Shown here in pieces: positions 5,976 through 13,984 of a stretch of DNA of 14,585 nucleotides. The position numbers and the translations under genes were made by a program. Each line of letters begins with the position of its first letter. The stretch's first letter is position 1. The stretch covers positions 1-14,585 of the forward strand of contig CAZMSZ010000175.1 in the NCBI GenBank assembly GCA_964569055.1. Direction: 5' to 3'. Source of the DNA: JAWLGW01 sp964569055 (GTDB taxonomy: Bacteria; Planctomycetota; J058). The notes beneath the pieces are model-generated. The model ran no database searches and was not told the origin of the DNA. It saw only the letters and a program-made list of their open reading frames with translations.

Positions 5976-8126
5976 ATGGCGCCCGAGGCCGCGGCCGCGC
6001 AGCCGACGCCTCCGCCCGCCGCCGACCGAGTCGGCGGCAAGGCGGCGGTGCTGTTCGAGCTGCAGGCCGCCGGCTTCCGGGTGCCGCCCACCTACTGCTC
6101 ACCGCCGGACCTGCGGGCCGTGGTCGACCAGCTCGGCCCGCCGATCGCCGTGCGCTCGTCGGCGACCTGCGAGGACGGGCGCGAGGCGTCCTTCGCCGGG
6201 CAGTTCGAGAGCTTCCTCGGCCTCGAGGGCTACGAGCAGGTCGCCGAGGCCGTCGAGCGCTGCAAGGCCTCGGCGCGCGCCCCTTCGGTCGTCGAGTACT
6301 GCCGCAAGAACGGGATCGACCCGGCGGCCGTGCGCATGGAGGTGATCGTCCAGCGCATGATCCGGCCCGAGCTGGCCGGCGTGGCGTTCACGGTCAACCC
6401 CGTGACCGGCGCGGACGAGGTCGTGATCGAGGCGGTGGAGGGGCTGGCCGACCAGCTGCTGGCGGGGACCGCCCCGCCGCTCCCGCCCGACCACCCGCTG
6501 CTCGCGCGGCACCGCCCGGCGGTCGAGGCGCTGGCGCGGCGGGTCCAGCGTCACTACGGCGCGCCGCAGGACGTGGAGTTCGCCATCGAGGGCGGCGAGC
6601 TCTACCTGCTGCAGGCCCGCCCGATCACCCGGATCGGGTTCGCGCCCGAGGTGGGCGAGTGGACCAACGCCGACTTTCGCGACGGCGGGGTCTCGAGCGA
6701 CGTGTGCACGCCGCTCATGTGGTCGCTGTACGACCTGATCTGGGAGCGCGCGCTCGCCGAGTTCCTGCGCGAGATCCGGCTGCTGCCCGCCGGCGAGGAC
6801 TTCGTCGCGGGGCGGATGTTCTTCGGCCGGCCCTACTGGAACCTGGGCGCGGTCAAGCGCTGCCTGGCGCGCCTGCCCGGGTTCAACGAGCGGGAGTTCG
6901 ACCGCGACCTCAGCGTCGAGGTGCGCTACGAGGGCGACGGCGTGGTGACGCCCGTGAGCGTCCTCACGCTCCTGCGCGCCGTGCCGACGTTGCTCGCGAT
7001 CCCGGGGGTGTTTCGGCGGCAGGCGGCCGCCAACGCCGCCTTCCTCGCCGGCGGCTACGAGGCGCTCGCGGCGCCCTACGAGGAGCTGCCGCCGCCCGAG
7101 GCGCTCGAGGCGCGCCTGCGGGCGCTGATCGAGGGGCCGTACCAGACCACCGAGACCGGCTACTTCCGCACGATCTTCGTCTCCCACATCGCCAAGATCG
7201 CGTTCAGCGAGGCGTTCCCGGGCGTGGACGACCTCGCGCTGGTCTCGGCCCTCCCCGACATGGAGCACCTCGCGCCCACGCGCGCCATGCGCGAGATGGC
7301 CGCGCGCGGGGACGAGGACATAGCGCCGCTGCTGCGCCGGTTCCGGCACCACGGCCGGCGCGAGCTCGACCTCAGGGTGCCGCGCTGGGACGAGGAGCCC
7401 GAGCTGGTGCGCGCCCTGCTCGAGCGGTTCCGCGGCGCGCCCGACCCGCCCGACCCGCGCCCGCGCTACGAGCGCGCGCGCGCCGAGGCCCGCGCCGCCC
7501 TCCCCTGGCGCCGGCGGCGCGCCTTCGACCGCAAGCTGGACCGGCTGCGCGGGTTCCTGTGGCAACGCGAGGAGATGCGCGACCGCTCCATGCGGATGTA
7601 CTACCTGATCCGCCGTCACGTGCTGGCGCTGGCCGAGGCGCGCGGCCTGGGCGACGACGCGTTCTTCATGACCTGGCGCGAGCTGCTCGCGGACGACCGC
7701 AGCAACGTGGCGCGCGCGCGCGAGGTCTACGAGTCGTACCGCAACTTCGCCGCGCCCAACGAGGTCGGCGCCCGCTTCGGCGGAGCGGCGCCCGGCGCCG
7801 CCGCGGGCGCGCTGCGCGGGATCGGGGCCAGCCAGGGGCGCGCGCGCGGCGTGGCCCGGGTGGCGCGCTCGGTGGAGGAGGCGGTGCGGGTCGAGGCCGG
7901 CGCGATCCTGGTGTGCCCGTTCACCGACCCCGGCTGGACGGCGGTGCTGGACCGGGTGGCCGGGGTCGTCACCGAGACCGGCGGGCTCCTGTCGCACGCG
8001 GCGGTGATCTGCCGCGAGTACGGCAAGCCGGCGGTGCTCGGCCTGAGCGGCGCGACCCGCCGGATCCCCGACGGGCGCACGGTCACGATCGACGGCGGCG
8101 AGGGGACCGTTGAGCTGGGCGAGTGA
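5976..8126 (+). CDS. PEP-synthase/rifampin-phosphotransferase-like dikinase
   Basis: The product has 716 residues. It has an N-terminal ATP-grasp (PPDK_N) domain at about 15-225, with GGKA (Lys22 for ATP), IAVRSSATCED (Arg60), FAGQFESFLG, VQRMIRPELAGVAFTVNP and DVEFAIEGGELYLLQARPIT. A long helical middle region (about 228-620) begins WTNADF and contains TPLMWSLYD. A C-terminal swivelling phosphohistidine domain (about 625-716) has TETGGLLSHAAVICREYGKP with catalytic His674. There is no C-terminal PEP/pyruvate barrel. The order ATP domain, middle domain, His domain is that of rifampin phosphotransferases, which move the beta-phosphate of ATP via His to an alcohol. True PEP synthase differs. 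The N-terminal domain and whole protein are shorter than usual (RPH is about 860 residues). The start is 5 nt after the previous stop without a clear ribosome-binding site, so translation is likely coupled. The substrate is unknown; linkage to a CarS-like gene suggests a lipid alcohol rather than an antibiotic. Confidence 0.85.
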   Translation: MAPEAAAAQPTPPPAADRVGGKAAVLFELQAAGFRVPPTYCSPPDLRAVVDQLGPPIAVRSSATCEDGREASFAGQFESFLGLEGYEQVAEAVERCKASARAPSVVEYCRKNGIDPAAVRMEVIVQRMIRPELAGVAFTVNPVTGADEVVIEAVEGLADQLLAGTAPPLPPDHPLLARHRPAVEALARRVQRHYGAPQDVEFAIEGGELYLLQARPITRIGFAPEVGEWTNADFRDGGVSSDVCTPLMWSLYDLIWERALAEFLREIRLLPAGEDFVAGRMFFGRPYWNLGAVKRCLARLPGFNEREFDRDLSVEVRYEGDGVVTPVSVLTLLRAVPTLLAIPGVFRRQAAANAAFLAGGYEALAAPYEELPPPEALEARLRALIEGPYQTTETGYFRTIFVSHIAKIAFSEAFPGVDDLALVSALPDMEHLAPTRAMREMAARGDEDIAPLLRRFRHHGRRELDLRVPRWDEEPELVRALLERFRGAPDPPDPRPRYERARAEARAALPWRRRRAFDRKLDRLRGFLWQREEMRDRSMRMYYLIRRHVLALAEARGLGDDAFFMTWRELLADDRSNVARAREVYESYRNFAAPNEVGARFGGAAPGAAAGALRGIGASQGRARGVARVARSVEEAVRVEAGAILVCPFTDPGWTAVLDRVAGVVTETGGLLSHAAVICREYGKPAVLGLSGATRRIPDGRTVTIDGGEGTVELGE

Positions 8127-8682
8127 GCTGGGGCACGAGGTCGCGCGCGTGCTGTGGCTGGCCGCGCCGGTGATGGTGGCCGCGGCCGCGCAGATCGCCG
8201 CGATCAAGCTGAAGCTGCTCGAGGGGCTCAAGGTCCCGATCGACGGCGGGGCCACCTGGCGGGGGCGCCGGCTGTTCGGAGACAACAAGACCTGGCGCGG
8301 GCTCCTGATCTACGCCGGCGTGAGCGCGCTGGCGATCGTGCCCCAGGGCGTGTGGCGCGCGCCGAGCCTGGAGTACTTCGACTACGGTCAGCCCCAGACC
8401 CTGCTGCTGGCCGGCCTGCTGCTGGGGCTCGGCTTCGCGCTCGGCGAGCTGCCCAACAGCTTCCTCAAGCGCCGGCGCGACCTCCAGCCGGGTCAGCGCG
8501 GCGGGCCGCTGCACGTGATCCTCGACCAGGTCGACAGCCTGATCGGCGCGCTGGCGCTGCTGTGCGTGGTGTGGGTCCCCCCCTGGCAGGTGTGGGCCGT
8601 GACCCTGGTGCTGTGCTCGGGCGTCCACATGGCGTTCAACGGGGTGTTCGTGCTGCTCGGGCTCAAGAAGAGCGTCTTCTAG
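8110..8682 (+). CDS. CDP-archaeol synthase-like (CarS/DUF46) integral membrane protein
   Basis: The product has 190 residues. I chose the TTG at 8110, after GAGGGG, which overlaps the phosphotransferase gene by 17 nt. The next in-frame start is the GTG at 8149. There are about five membrane segments: near 14-32, 64-81, 97-112, 143-157 and 160-183. Family motifs are LFGDNKTWRG (55-64), LGELPNSFLKRR (111-122) and DQVDSLIGA (139-147), where the two Asp residues fit the metal/CTP site. Family members activate a phosphorylated isoprenoid glycerol ether with CTP to give CDP-archaeol. Bacterial homologues exist whose substrates are mostly unproven. Overlap with the phosphotransferase gene implies stoichiometric production. 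A reasonable but untested idea is that the neighbour makes the phosphate ester that this enzyme converts to a CDP-lipid. The stop overlaps that of the opposing gene. Confidence 0.82.
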   Translation: MSWASELGHEVARVLWLAAPVMVAAAAQIAAIKLKLLEGLKVPIDGGATWRGRRLFGDNKTWRGLLIYAGVSALAIVPQGVWRAPSLEYFDYGQPQTLLLAGLLLGLGFALGELPNSFLKRRRDLQPGQRGGPLHVILDQVDSLIGALALLCVVWVPPWQVWAVTLVLCSGVHMAFNGVFVLLGLKKSVF

Positions 8683-10217
8683 GGCGCCCCTCCCGGCGGC
8701 GGCTCGGCCTTCAGGCCGCTCCGCAGCGCCGTCGCGCCCAGCGCCAGCGACAGGCCGCCCAGGCCGAGGGTGAGCAGCAGGGCCGGCCAGCGCGGGAGCG
8801 CCTCGCCGCCCGGGCGCAGGCGGACGCGCTCGACGTGGAGGGGGAACAGGTCGATCCCCACGTAGGGGTCGCGCTCGTCCGCCGTCAGGTGTCCGGCCAG
8901 GCGGCGGACGTAGCGGGTCCAGGGTTCGTAGTCGAGGCGGTACACGTTGAGCGGGAGCCCTGGGGGGACGACGCCGCTGTCGGGCGCGTGGATCGCGTAG
9001 TAGGCGTTGCCGGGCGGGCGGGCCGGGTGTCCGAGCGCCTGATCCTCGAGCGGCGAGATCAGGACCCCGAGGAGCTGCCCGGCCGCGCCGAGCGCGACGC
9101 AGGCGAGCCAGGCGGCGCGACGCGGCGCCGCCCCACAGGCCAGGGGCAGCACCAGCAGCGGGAGCAGCGGCACGAAGTGGCGCGGGCCGAACGCGTAGCC
9201 GCCCTCCCAGTAGCGGAAGCTGCCGTAATAGAGGAGCGCCGCGACCAGCGACGCGCCCCAGGCCACGACCAGCGGGGGGGCGAGGCGCCAGGCGCGCGGG
9301 AGGGCCAGCGCGGCGAGGGCGACCGGCGGCGCGAACAGGAACAGGGACTTGCCGGGCGAGACGAGCAGGCCGGGCAGGCCTCGCGCCAGCATCCAGAGCG
9401 TGAACGCGCGCGGCGGCGCGCCCGGGCTGAGCAGCTCCGACCAGTCGTAGCCGAACTCGGCGGGGTCGCCGAAGCGGTGGACGTTCCAGGCGAGGTGCAC
9501 GGCCAGCGCCAGCGCCCCGCTGGCCGCGATCGGGAAGGCCCGCCGCGCGCGCACGCGGAGGTCGCCGTCGCCCGCGAGCGCCAGCGCCAGGGGCGCGATC
9601 AGCAGGATCACCGCGCTGGCCTTGAGGAGCACCAGCGCGAAGGTCGCGCCCGCGGTCAGGAGCGGCCAGCGGCGCTGCACGCCCAGCAGCGCCGCCGCGA
9701 GCAGCGCCGCGCCGATCGCCTCGGAGTAGAACACCGTGCCGTAGTGCCAGAGGAGCGTCGCGCCGCCCAGGCTGGCCGCCACCGCCGCGGCGCGCCGGGG
9801 GGTCGCGCCCAGTCCGGTGGCGAGCAGGGAGGTGAGCGCGACCGCCAGCGCGCCCCAGGTGGTGGTCGCGAGCGAGGTCACCCCCGCCACCAGCTCGTGC
9901 CAGGCGACCGGCGTCTGGGCGCGCTCGACGCCGGCCGCCGTCGCCAACCCGCGCCCGAGGAGGTGGTGGGGGAGGACGAGGAACGCCACCCCGGGGCCGT
10001 AGGGGGCGTAGCGCGCGCCGCCCCGTCCCACGCGGCCGAAGAACGCGGCGTCGGGCAGCTCGGGCGGCATGGCGAGCGTGCCGCGCTCCACGAGCGAGAA
10101 CGCCTGCTGATAGACCTCGTACTCGTCGGGCACCCGGTCGACCCGCCCGGAGGCCGTGAGCAAGAACAGCCCCTGGGACAGCAAGAACAGCGCGAGCGCC
10201 ACGGTGCGGGCCGACAT
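8679..10217 (-). CDS. polytopic membrane protein, probable GT-C-type glycosyltransferase
   Basis: The product has 512 residues and about eleven or twelve hydrophobic segments. The first (about 5-22, LALFLLSQGLFLLTA) is followed by a loop with the acidic pair DE at 31-32 (RVPDEYEVYQQAFSLVERG). That is the position and pattern of the catalytic acidic residue in GT-C (PMT/ArnT-like) transferases that use lipid-linked sugars. Later motifs are RYAPYGPGVAFLVLP, LWHYGTVFYSEA and YAFGPRHFVPLLPLL, which recur in uncharacterised bacterial GT-C proteins. A soluble extracytoplasmic loop is likely at about 395-470. The start is the ATG at 10217, with TACAAT 7 nt before it and no ribosome-binding site, consistent with a leaderless transcript. 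It lies 44 nt behind the histidine kinase gene on the same strand. Sugar donor and acceptor are unknown. It could also be a non-catalytic membrane protein of this fold. Confidence 0.75.
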   Translation of the reverse strand: MSARTVALALFLLSQGLFLLTASGRVDRVPDEYEVYQQAFSLVERGTLAMPPELPDAAFFGRVGRGGARYAPYGPGVAFLVLPHHLLGRGLATAAGVERAQTPVAWHELVAGVTSLATTTWGALAVALTSLLATGLGATPRRAAAVAASLGGATLLWHYGTVFYSEAIGAALLAAALLGVQRRWPLLTAGATFALVLLKASAVILLIAPLALALAGDGDLRVRARRAFPIAASGALALAVHLAWNVHRFGDPAEFGYDWSELLSPGAPPRAFTLWMLARGLPGLLVSPGKSLFLFAPPVALAALALPRAWRLAPPLVVAWGASLVAALLYYGSFRYWEGGYAFGPRHFVPLLPLLVLPLACGAAPRRAAWLACVALGAAGQLLGVLISPLEDQALGHPARPPGNAYYAIHAPDSGVVPPGLPLNVYRLDYEPWTRYVRRLAGHLTADERDPYVGIDLFPLHVERVRLRPGGEALPRWPALLLTLGLGGLSLALGATALRSGLKAEPPPGGAP

Positions 10218-10224
10218 GGCCGCG

Positions 10225-10230
10225 ATTGTA
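10225..10230 (-). promoter_or_regulatory. -10 element (TACAAT) for a possibly leaderless gene
   Basis: On the minus strand TACAAT is followed by exactly 7 nt and then the ATG at 10217. Transcription would therefore start at or next to the A of the start codon. AT-rich hexamers are scarce in this sequence, which makes the match more notable. No -35 is clear. Confidence 0.45.
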
Positions 10231-10261
10231 CGGGCGCGCGCCCCGCTGCCCCTGCTCGGCT

Positions 10262-11329
10262 TCAGGCGCTGCGCCGCGCCTCCTCGTCCTTGCGGGCCGC
10301 GGAGGGGAGCTGCAGCGCGAACCGACAGCCGCCCGCGGGGTGACGCACCAGCTCGAGCGCGCCGCCGAGGGCGCGCGCGACCTGCGCCGCCAGCGGGAGC
10401 CCGAGGCCGCCCAGGCCGCCTCGGCCGACGCCGGCGCCGGCCAGGGCGCGCGCGGGGTGCGCGCCCGGGTCGATCAGCGCCGCCGCCTCGTCGGGGTCGA
10501 CGCCCGAGCCAGGGTCCACCTCGACGCGGCACTCCTCGCCCCGCTCGATCACGCGGACCACGATCGGCTCCTCCTCCTCCCCCAGCTCGACGGCCGAGGC
10601 CAGGAGCGCCTCCAGCGCCGCCCCCAGCAGCGCGCGGTCGGCGTGGACGGGGGCAGGGGCGGGGGCGCGGACCTCGACCGCCAGCCCGCGCGCCTCCGCG
10701 CGCCCGGTGATCGCGCGGGCGCTGGCGTGGGCCAGCTCGCGCAGGTCGACCGCCTGGGCGCGCGTGGCGAGGGCGGCCCCCAGCCGCGCGCGCACCAGGG
10801 CGCCCTCCAGCACGGCCTCGAGCTGGTCGAGGGAGCGCCGGAGCAGCTCGAGCGCGTTGCGCTGGCGCGCGGCGTCGAGGTCGCGCCGCAGCAGACCGGC
10901 CGCGATCTTGGTCGCCTGGAGGGGCGAGCGCAGGTCGTGCACCACCTCGGACCCGAGCCGACGCGCCGCCTCGCCCCGCTCCTCGTCCTGCGCGAGCGAC
11001 GCGGCCGCCAGCGCCTCGAGGGCGAGCCCCCACAGCGCGCGCTCCTCATGGGGGGCGGCGCCGCCCGCCGCGTCCGCGCGCGCGAGCGCGACGCCGAGCG
11101 CCTGCCGCAGCTCGCGCGCGAGCGCCTCGGGCTCGAGCCCGCGCGCGCGGGCCGCCGCCGCCCAGCGCGCCGCCTCGCTCCGGGCCGCCTCCAGCTCGCC
11201 CCCGGGCGGCAAGGCCCGCCCCAGCGCGCTCAGCAGGGCCGCGAGCGCCGCGCCGGCGGCTGGGTCATCCTGTTCGCCTGCGCCGCGCGCGATCGCGGCC
11301 CCATCCCGCGTCAAGAGCTCCTTCAGCAC
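10262..11329 (-). CDS. soluble histidine kinase with degenerate N-box
   Basis: The product has 355 residues. I chose the GTG at 11329-11327, preceded by GAGGAGG about 7 nt away. An ATG 210 nt upstream would run across the divergent promoter and give Arg/Pro-rich junk. No membrane segment is present. Residues 1-115 are an Ala/Arg/Glu-rich helical region with no recognisable sensor domain. The phospho-acceptor helix is at about 122-180, with the H-box EVVHDLRSPLQ and His131. The ATPase-like domain (about 190-345) has a G1-type DPGSG (272-276) and a G2-type GGLGGLGLPLA. Its N-box reads LEALLASAVELG (239-250), with Glu240 and Ser245 where Asn is normal. The second Asn holds Mg-ATP, so kinase activity may be weak or lost and phosphatase or scaffold activity is possible. 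It is divergent from receiver A and close to the NtrC-type regulator, the likely partner. The membrane protein gene follows 44 nt downstream. Confidence 0.85.
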   Translation of the reverse strand: MLKELLTRDGAAIARGAGEQDDPAAGAALAALLSALGRALPPGGELEAARSEAARWAAAARARGLEPEALARELRQALGVALARADAAGGAAPHEERALWGLALEALAAASLAQDEERGEAARRLGSEVVHDLRSPLQATKIAAGLLRRDLDAARQRNALELLRRSLDQLEAVLEGALVRARLGAALATRAQAVDLRELAHASARAITGRAEARGLAVEVRAPAPAPVHADRALLGAALEALLASAVELGEEEEPIVVRVIERGEECRVEVDPGSGVDPDEAAALIDPGAHPARALAGAGVGRGGLGGLGLPLAAQVARALGGALELVRHPAGGCRFALQLPSAARKDEEARRSA

Positions 11330-11401
11330 GGCTCGCCTCCTCGGCGGCGCCCGACACGGCCCGGCCCGGACGCCCGCGCGCCCCGGCCGGCCGGGTCGGG
11401 C

Positions 11402-11416
11402 CGACACGCCGTGTCG
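11402..11416. promoter_or_regulatory. 15-bp palindrome, candidate enhancer site of the sigma-54 activator
   Basis: CGACACG-C-CGTGTCG is a perfect 7-1-7 inverted repeat between the histidine kinase and receiver A. Its centre lies about 95 bp before the start predicted from the sigma-54-like element at 11479-11492, within the usual range for activator sites. The 13-mer GGGCCGACACGCC covering its left arm (11398-11410) recurs exactly at 13935-13947 before receiver B. A further CGACACG lies at 11352-11358. Confidence 0.4.
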
Positions 11417-11478
11417 TCCTGACCCAGGGGCCTGGCGCCGCGGCGAACGTAACCCGAACGAACGCGAGGAGTGCGGTC

Positions 11479-11492
11479 GGCACACGCCCTGC
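11479..11492 (+). promoter_or_regulatory. sigma-54-like promoter of receiver A
   Basis: GGCACACGCCCTGC has GG (11479-11480) and GC (11491-11492) with the required 10-bp spacing, and matches consensus GGCAC...TGC. The expected start near 11504 leaves a leader of about 63 nt to the ATG at 11567. Confidence 0.5.
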
Positions 11493-11566
11493 TCACTGTT
11501 GGGCTCACGAGGCCCGGCCGCAGGACGGACGCGCCCCACCCCCCAACCTCGGAGGACTCACCGCTC

Positions 11567-12034
11567 ATGAACACCGTCTGGAACGAGCCGACGCCGCTCG
11601 CCGACTCGACCGCCCTCCTCGCGCCGACGCTCTCCATGCTGAGGTCTCCTCGCATCTTCCTTGCCGAGGCCGACGCCATGGTGCGCGCCAGCCTCGCCCG
11701 GCTCCTCGAGCGCGAGGGGTACGACGTCGACTCGGGCGGCCGGGTCGAGACGTGCCTGACGCTGGTCGGCGAGGCGGACTACGACCTCGTGATCGCCGAC
11801 GAGCGCTCGCTCGGCGCGGCCGGCCTCGACCTCCTCGAGGACGTGCGGCGGCGCGACTGGTCGACCCCGCTGGTGCTCGTGACCGGGACCGCCGACGCGC
11901 TCGTTCAGGAGCAGGCGGAGGGGCTCGGCGCGCACGTGATCGACGAGCCGTTCGACCGCGAGGACCTGCTGTCGCTCGTGACGGCGCTGGTGCCGCCGCG
12001 CCCCTGGGCGCGCCGCGGCGGGAGGGCCGCATGA
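11567..12034 (+). CDS. stand-alone degenerate receiver-domain protein (receiver A)
   Basis: The product has 155 residues. It starts at the ATG at 11567, with GGAGG 11 nt before. An internal ATG at 11636 would leave just the receiver domain, which spans residues 29-143. The phospho-acceptor Asp78 (DLVIADERS) and Thr106 (VLVTGT) are kept. In the acidic pocket the usual two acids are Glu34-Ala35 (LAEAD), and the invariant Lys of the KPF motif is Glu127 (DEPF). Receivers without that Lys usually cannot switch normally. Residues 1-28 are an Ala/Thr/Pro-containing extension with no domain seen. There is no output domain, so it acts by protein contact or as a phosphate sink, or is a pseudo-receiver. 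Its stop overlaps the next start (ATGA at 12031). Confidence 0.87.
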   Translation: MNTVWNEPTPLADSTALLAPTLSMLRSPRIFLAEADAMVRASLARLLEREGYDVDSGGRVETCLTLVGEADYDLVIADERSLGAAGLDLLEDVRRRDWSTPLVLVTGTADALVQEQAEGLGAHVIDEPFDREDLLSLVTALVPPRPWARRGGRAA

Positions 12035-12321
12035 GCGCCCCCGACGTCGCCCTCACCACCGAGGGCCTCGACTCGGTCCGCCAGGCGCCGGGCTCGCCGG
12101 AGCGGCGGAGCACCCCCGCGGCCGAGCGGGCCTGGTGGCCGACCGTGCCGCACGCGCCCTGGCGCACGCGCTGGTCGTCGGGCGCCGGGCACGGCCGCTG
12201 GTCGAGCGGCCCGCGCCCGGAGCGCGCGCCGAGCCCGGTCCACCCGCTGGCGGTGGTCCCGTCCGTGGAGGGCCCGGTGCACCCGCTGACCCTGTTCGCG
12301 GCCGAGGAGCGCGGCGCATAA
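12031..12321 (+). CDS. small protein of unknown function, translationally coupled to receiver A
   Basis: The product has 96 residues. Its ATG (12031) overlaps the TGA of receiver A as ATGA, and GGAGG lies 5 nt before it, so a real coupled gene is likely. The protein is rich in Pro, Arg, Trp and Ser, and no membrane segment or signal peptide is seen. It has two short internal repeats: RWSSG at about 48 and 56, and PVHPL at about 69 and 82. Tryptophan is unusually frequent (five in 96). It resembles no family I know and may be disordered with short binding motifs, possibly a partner of the receiver. The alternative is a chance open frame in GC-rich DNA, but the start architecture argues against that. 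The sigma-54-like element for the next gene follows directly. Confidence 0.6.
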   Translation: MSAPDVALTTEGLDSVRQAPGSPERRSTPAAERAWWPTVPHAPWRTRWSSGAGHGRWSSGPRPERAPSPVHPLAVVPSVEGPVHPLTLFAAEERGA

Positions 12322-12329
12322 GGGGGCGA

Positions 12330-12343
12330 GGCACGTTCGTTGC
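12330..12343 (+). promoter_or_regulatory. sigma-54-like promoter of the NtrC-type regulator gene
   Basis: GGCACGTTCGTTGC has GG (12330-12331) and GC (12342-12343) with 10-bp spacing, and matches GGCACG-N4-TTGC at every consensus base. This is the best of the three sites. The expected start near 12355 leaves about 73 nt of leader. It implies that an activator, possibly this gene's own product, controls the gene. Confidence 0.65.
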
Positions 12344-12392
12344 GAGTGACCAGCGAGCCGCGCCGCCCGTCCGCGCGCGTCCGCGCGGCGAC

Positions 12393-12417
12393 CGCGCGCC
12401 CGGCGCCCGGGCGCGCG
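12393..12417 (+). promoter_or_regulatory. 10-bp GC hairpin in the leader next to the ribosome-binding site
   Basis: CGCGCGCCCG (12393-12402) pairs perfectly with CGGGCGCGCG (12408-12417) around a 5-nt loop. The stem ends one base before GGGAG (12419-12423), the ribosome-binding site for the GTG at 12428. It could limit or tune translation, but its sequence may simply reflect composition. Confidence 0.4.
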
Positions 12418-12427
12418 AGGGAGCGGC

Positions 12428-13801
<1,374 letters not shown>

Positions 13802-13807
13802 GCGTGG

Positions 13808-13826
13808 GCGGGTCGTTCCGACCCGC
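13808..13826 (+). terminator. hairpin after the NtrC-type regulator gene
   Basis: GCGGGTCG (13808-13815) and CGACCCGC (13819-13826) form a perfect 8-bp stem with a TTC loop, beginning 7 bp after the stop codon. No T-run follows. Position and strength suggest a transcript end or a 3' stabiliser that separates this gene from receiver B. Confidence 0.5.
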
Positions 13827-13878
13827 TGCGTCGAGCCGACTCACATTGGTTGCCGCGCGGACGCCCTTCATGAGGGTT

Positions 13879-13894
13879 GCGGGGCGCGCCCCGC
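13879..13894. other. 16-bp GC palindrome abutting the sigma-54-like element
   Basis: GCGGGGCGCGCCCCGC is perfectly self-complementary and ends exactly where the GG of the next sigma-54-like element begins. It may be a protein site or a cruciform. Base composition makes such palindromes more likely by chance. Confidence 0.35.
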
Positions 13895-13908
13895 GGCACG
13901 AGCCGTGC
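13895..13908 (+). promoter_or_regulatory. sigma-54-like promoter of receiver B
   Basis: GGCACGAGCCGTGC has GG (13895-13896) and GC (13907-13908) spaced by 10 bp, followed by A, and matches GGCACG-N4-(T)TGCA except at one T. The expected start near 13920 leaves about 65 nt of leader. The motif is itself partly palindromic (GCACG-AGC-CGTGC), which weakens the call a little. Confidence 0.5.
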
Positions 13909-13984
13909 ACACCCACGCGCTTGCGCACGGTGCGGGGCCGACACGCCCCGTCTTCGGTGCATGCAGAGGGAGCGAGGGACGAAG

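Noticed and set aside
5976..8126. Genuine PEP synthase or pyruvate phosphate dikinase
   Set aside because: The C-terminal PEP/pyruvate barrel is missing and the His domain is at the C-terminus, which is the order of rifampin-phosphotransferase-type enzymes.
8679..11033. Membrane protein gene extended to 784 residues by an upstream open frame
   Set aside because: The extension overlaps the histidine kinase gene in another frame and is low-complexity Arg/Gly/Ala. The ATG at 10217 begins a clear membrane segment.
13840..13853. A fourth sigma-54 site (CTCACATTGGTTGC)
   Set aside because: The -12 half TTGC is good but the -24 GG is replaced by CT, which sigma-54 rarely tolerates. The site at 13895 is better.
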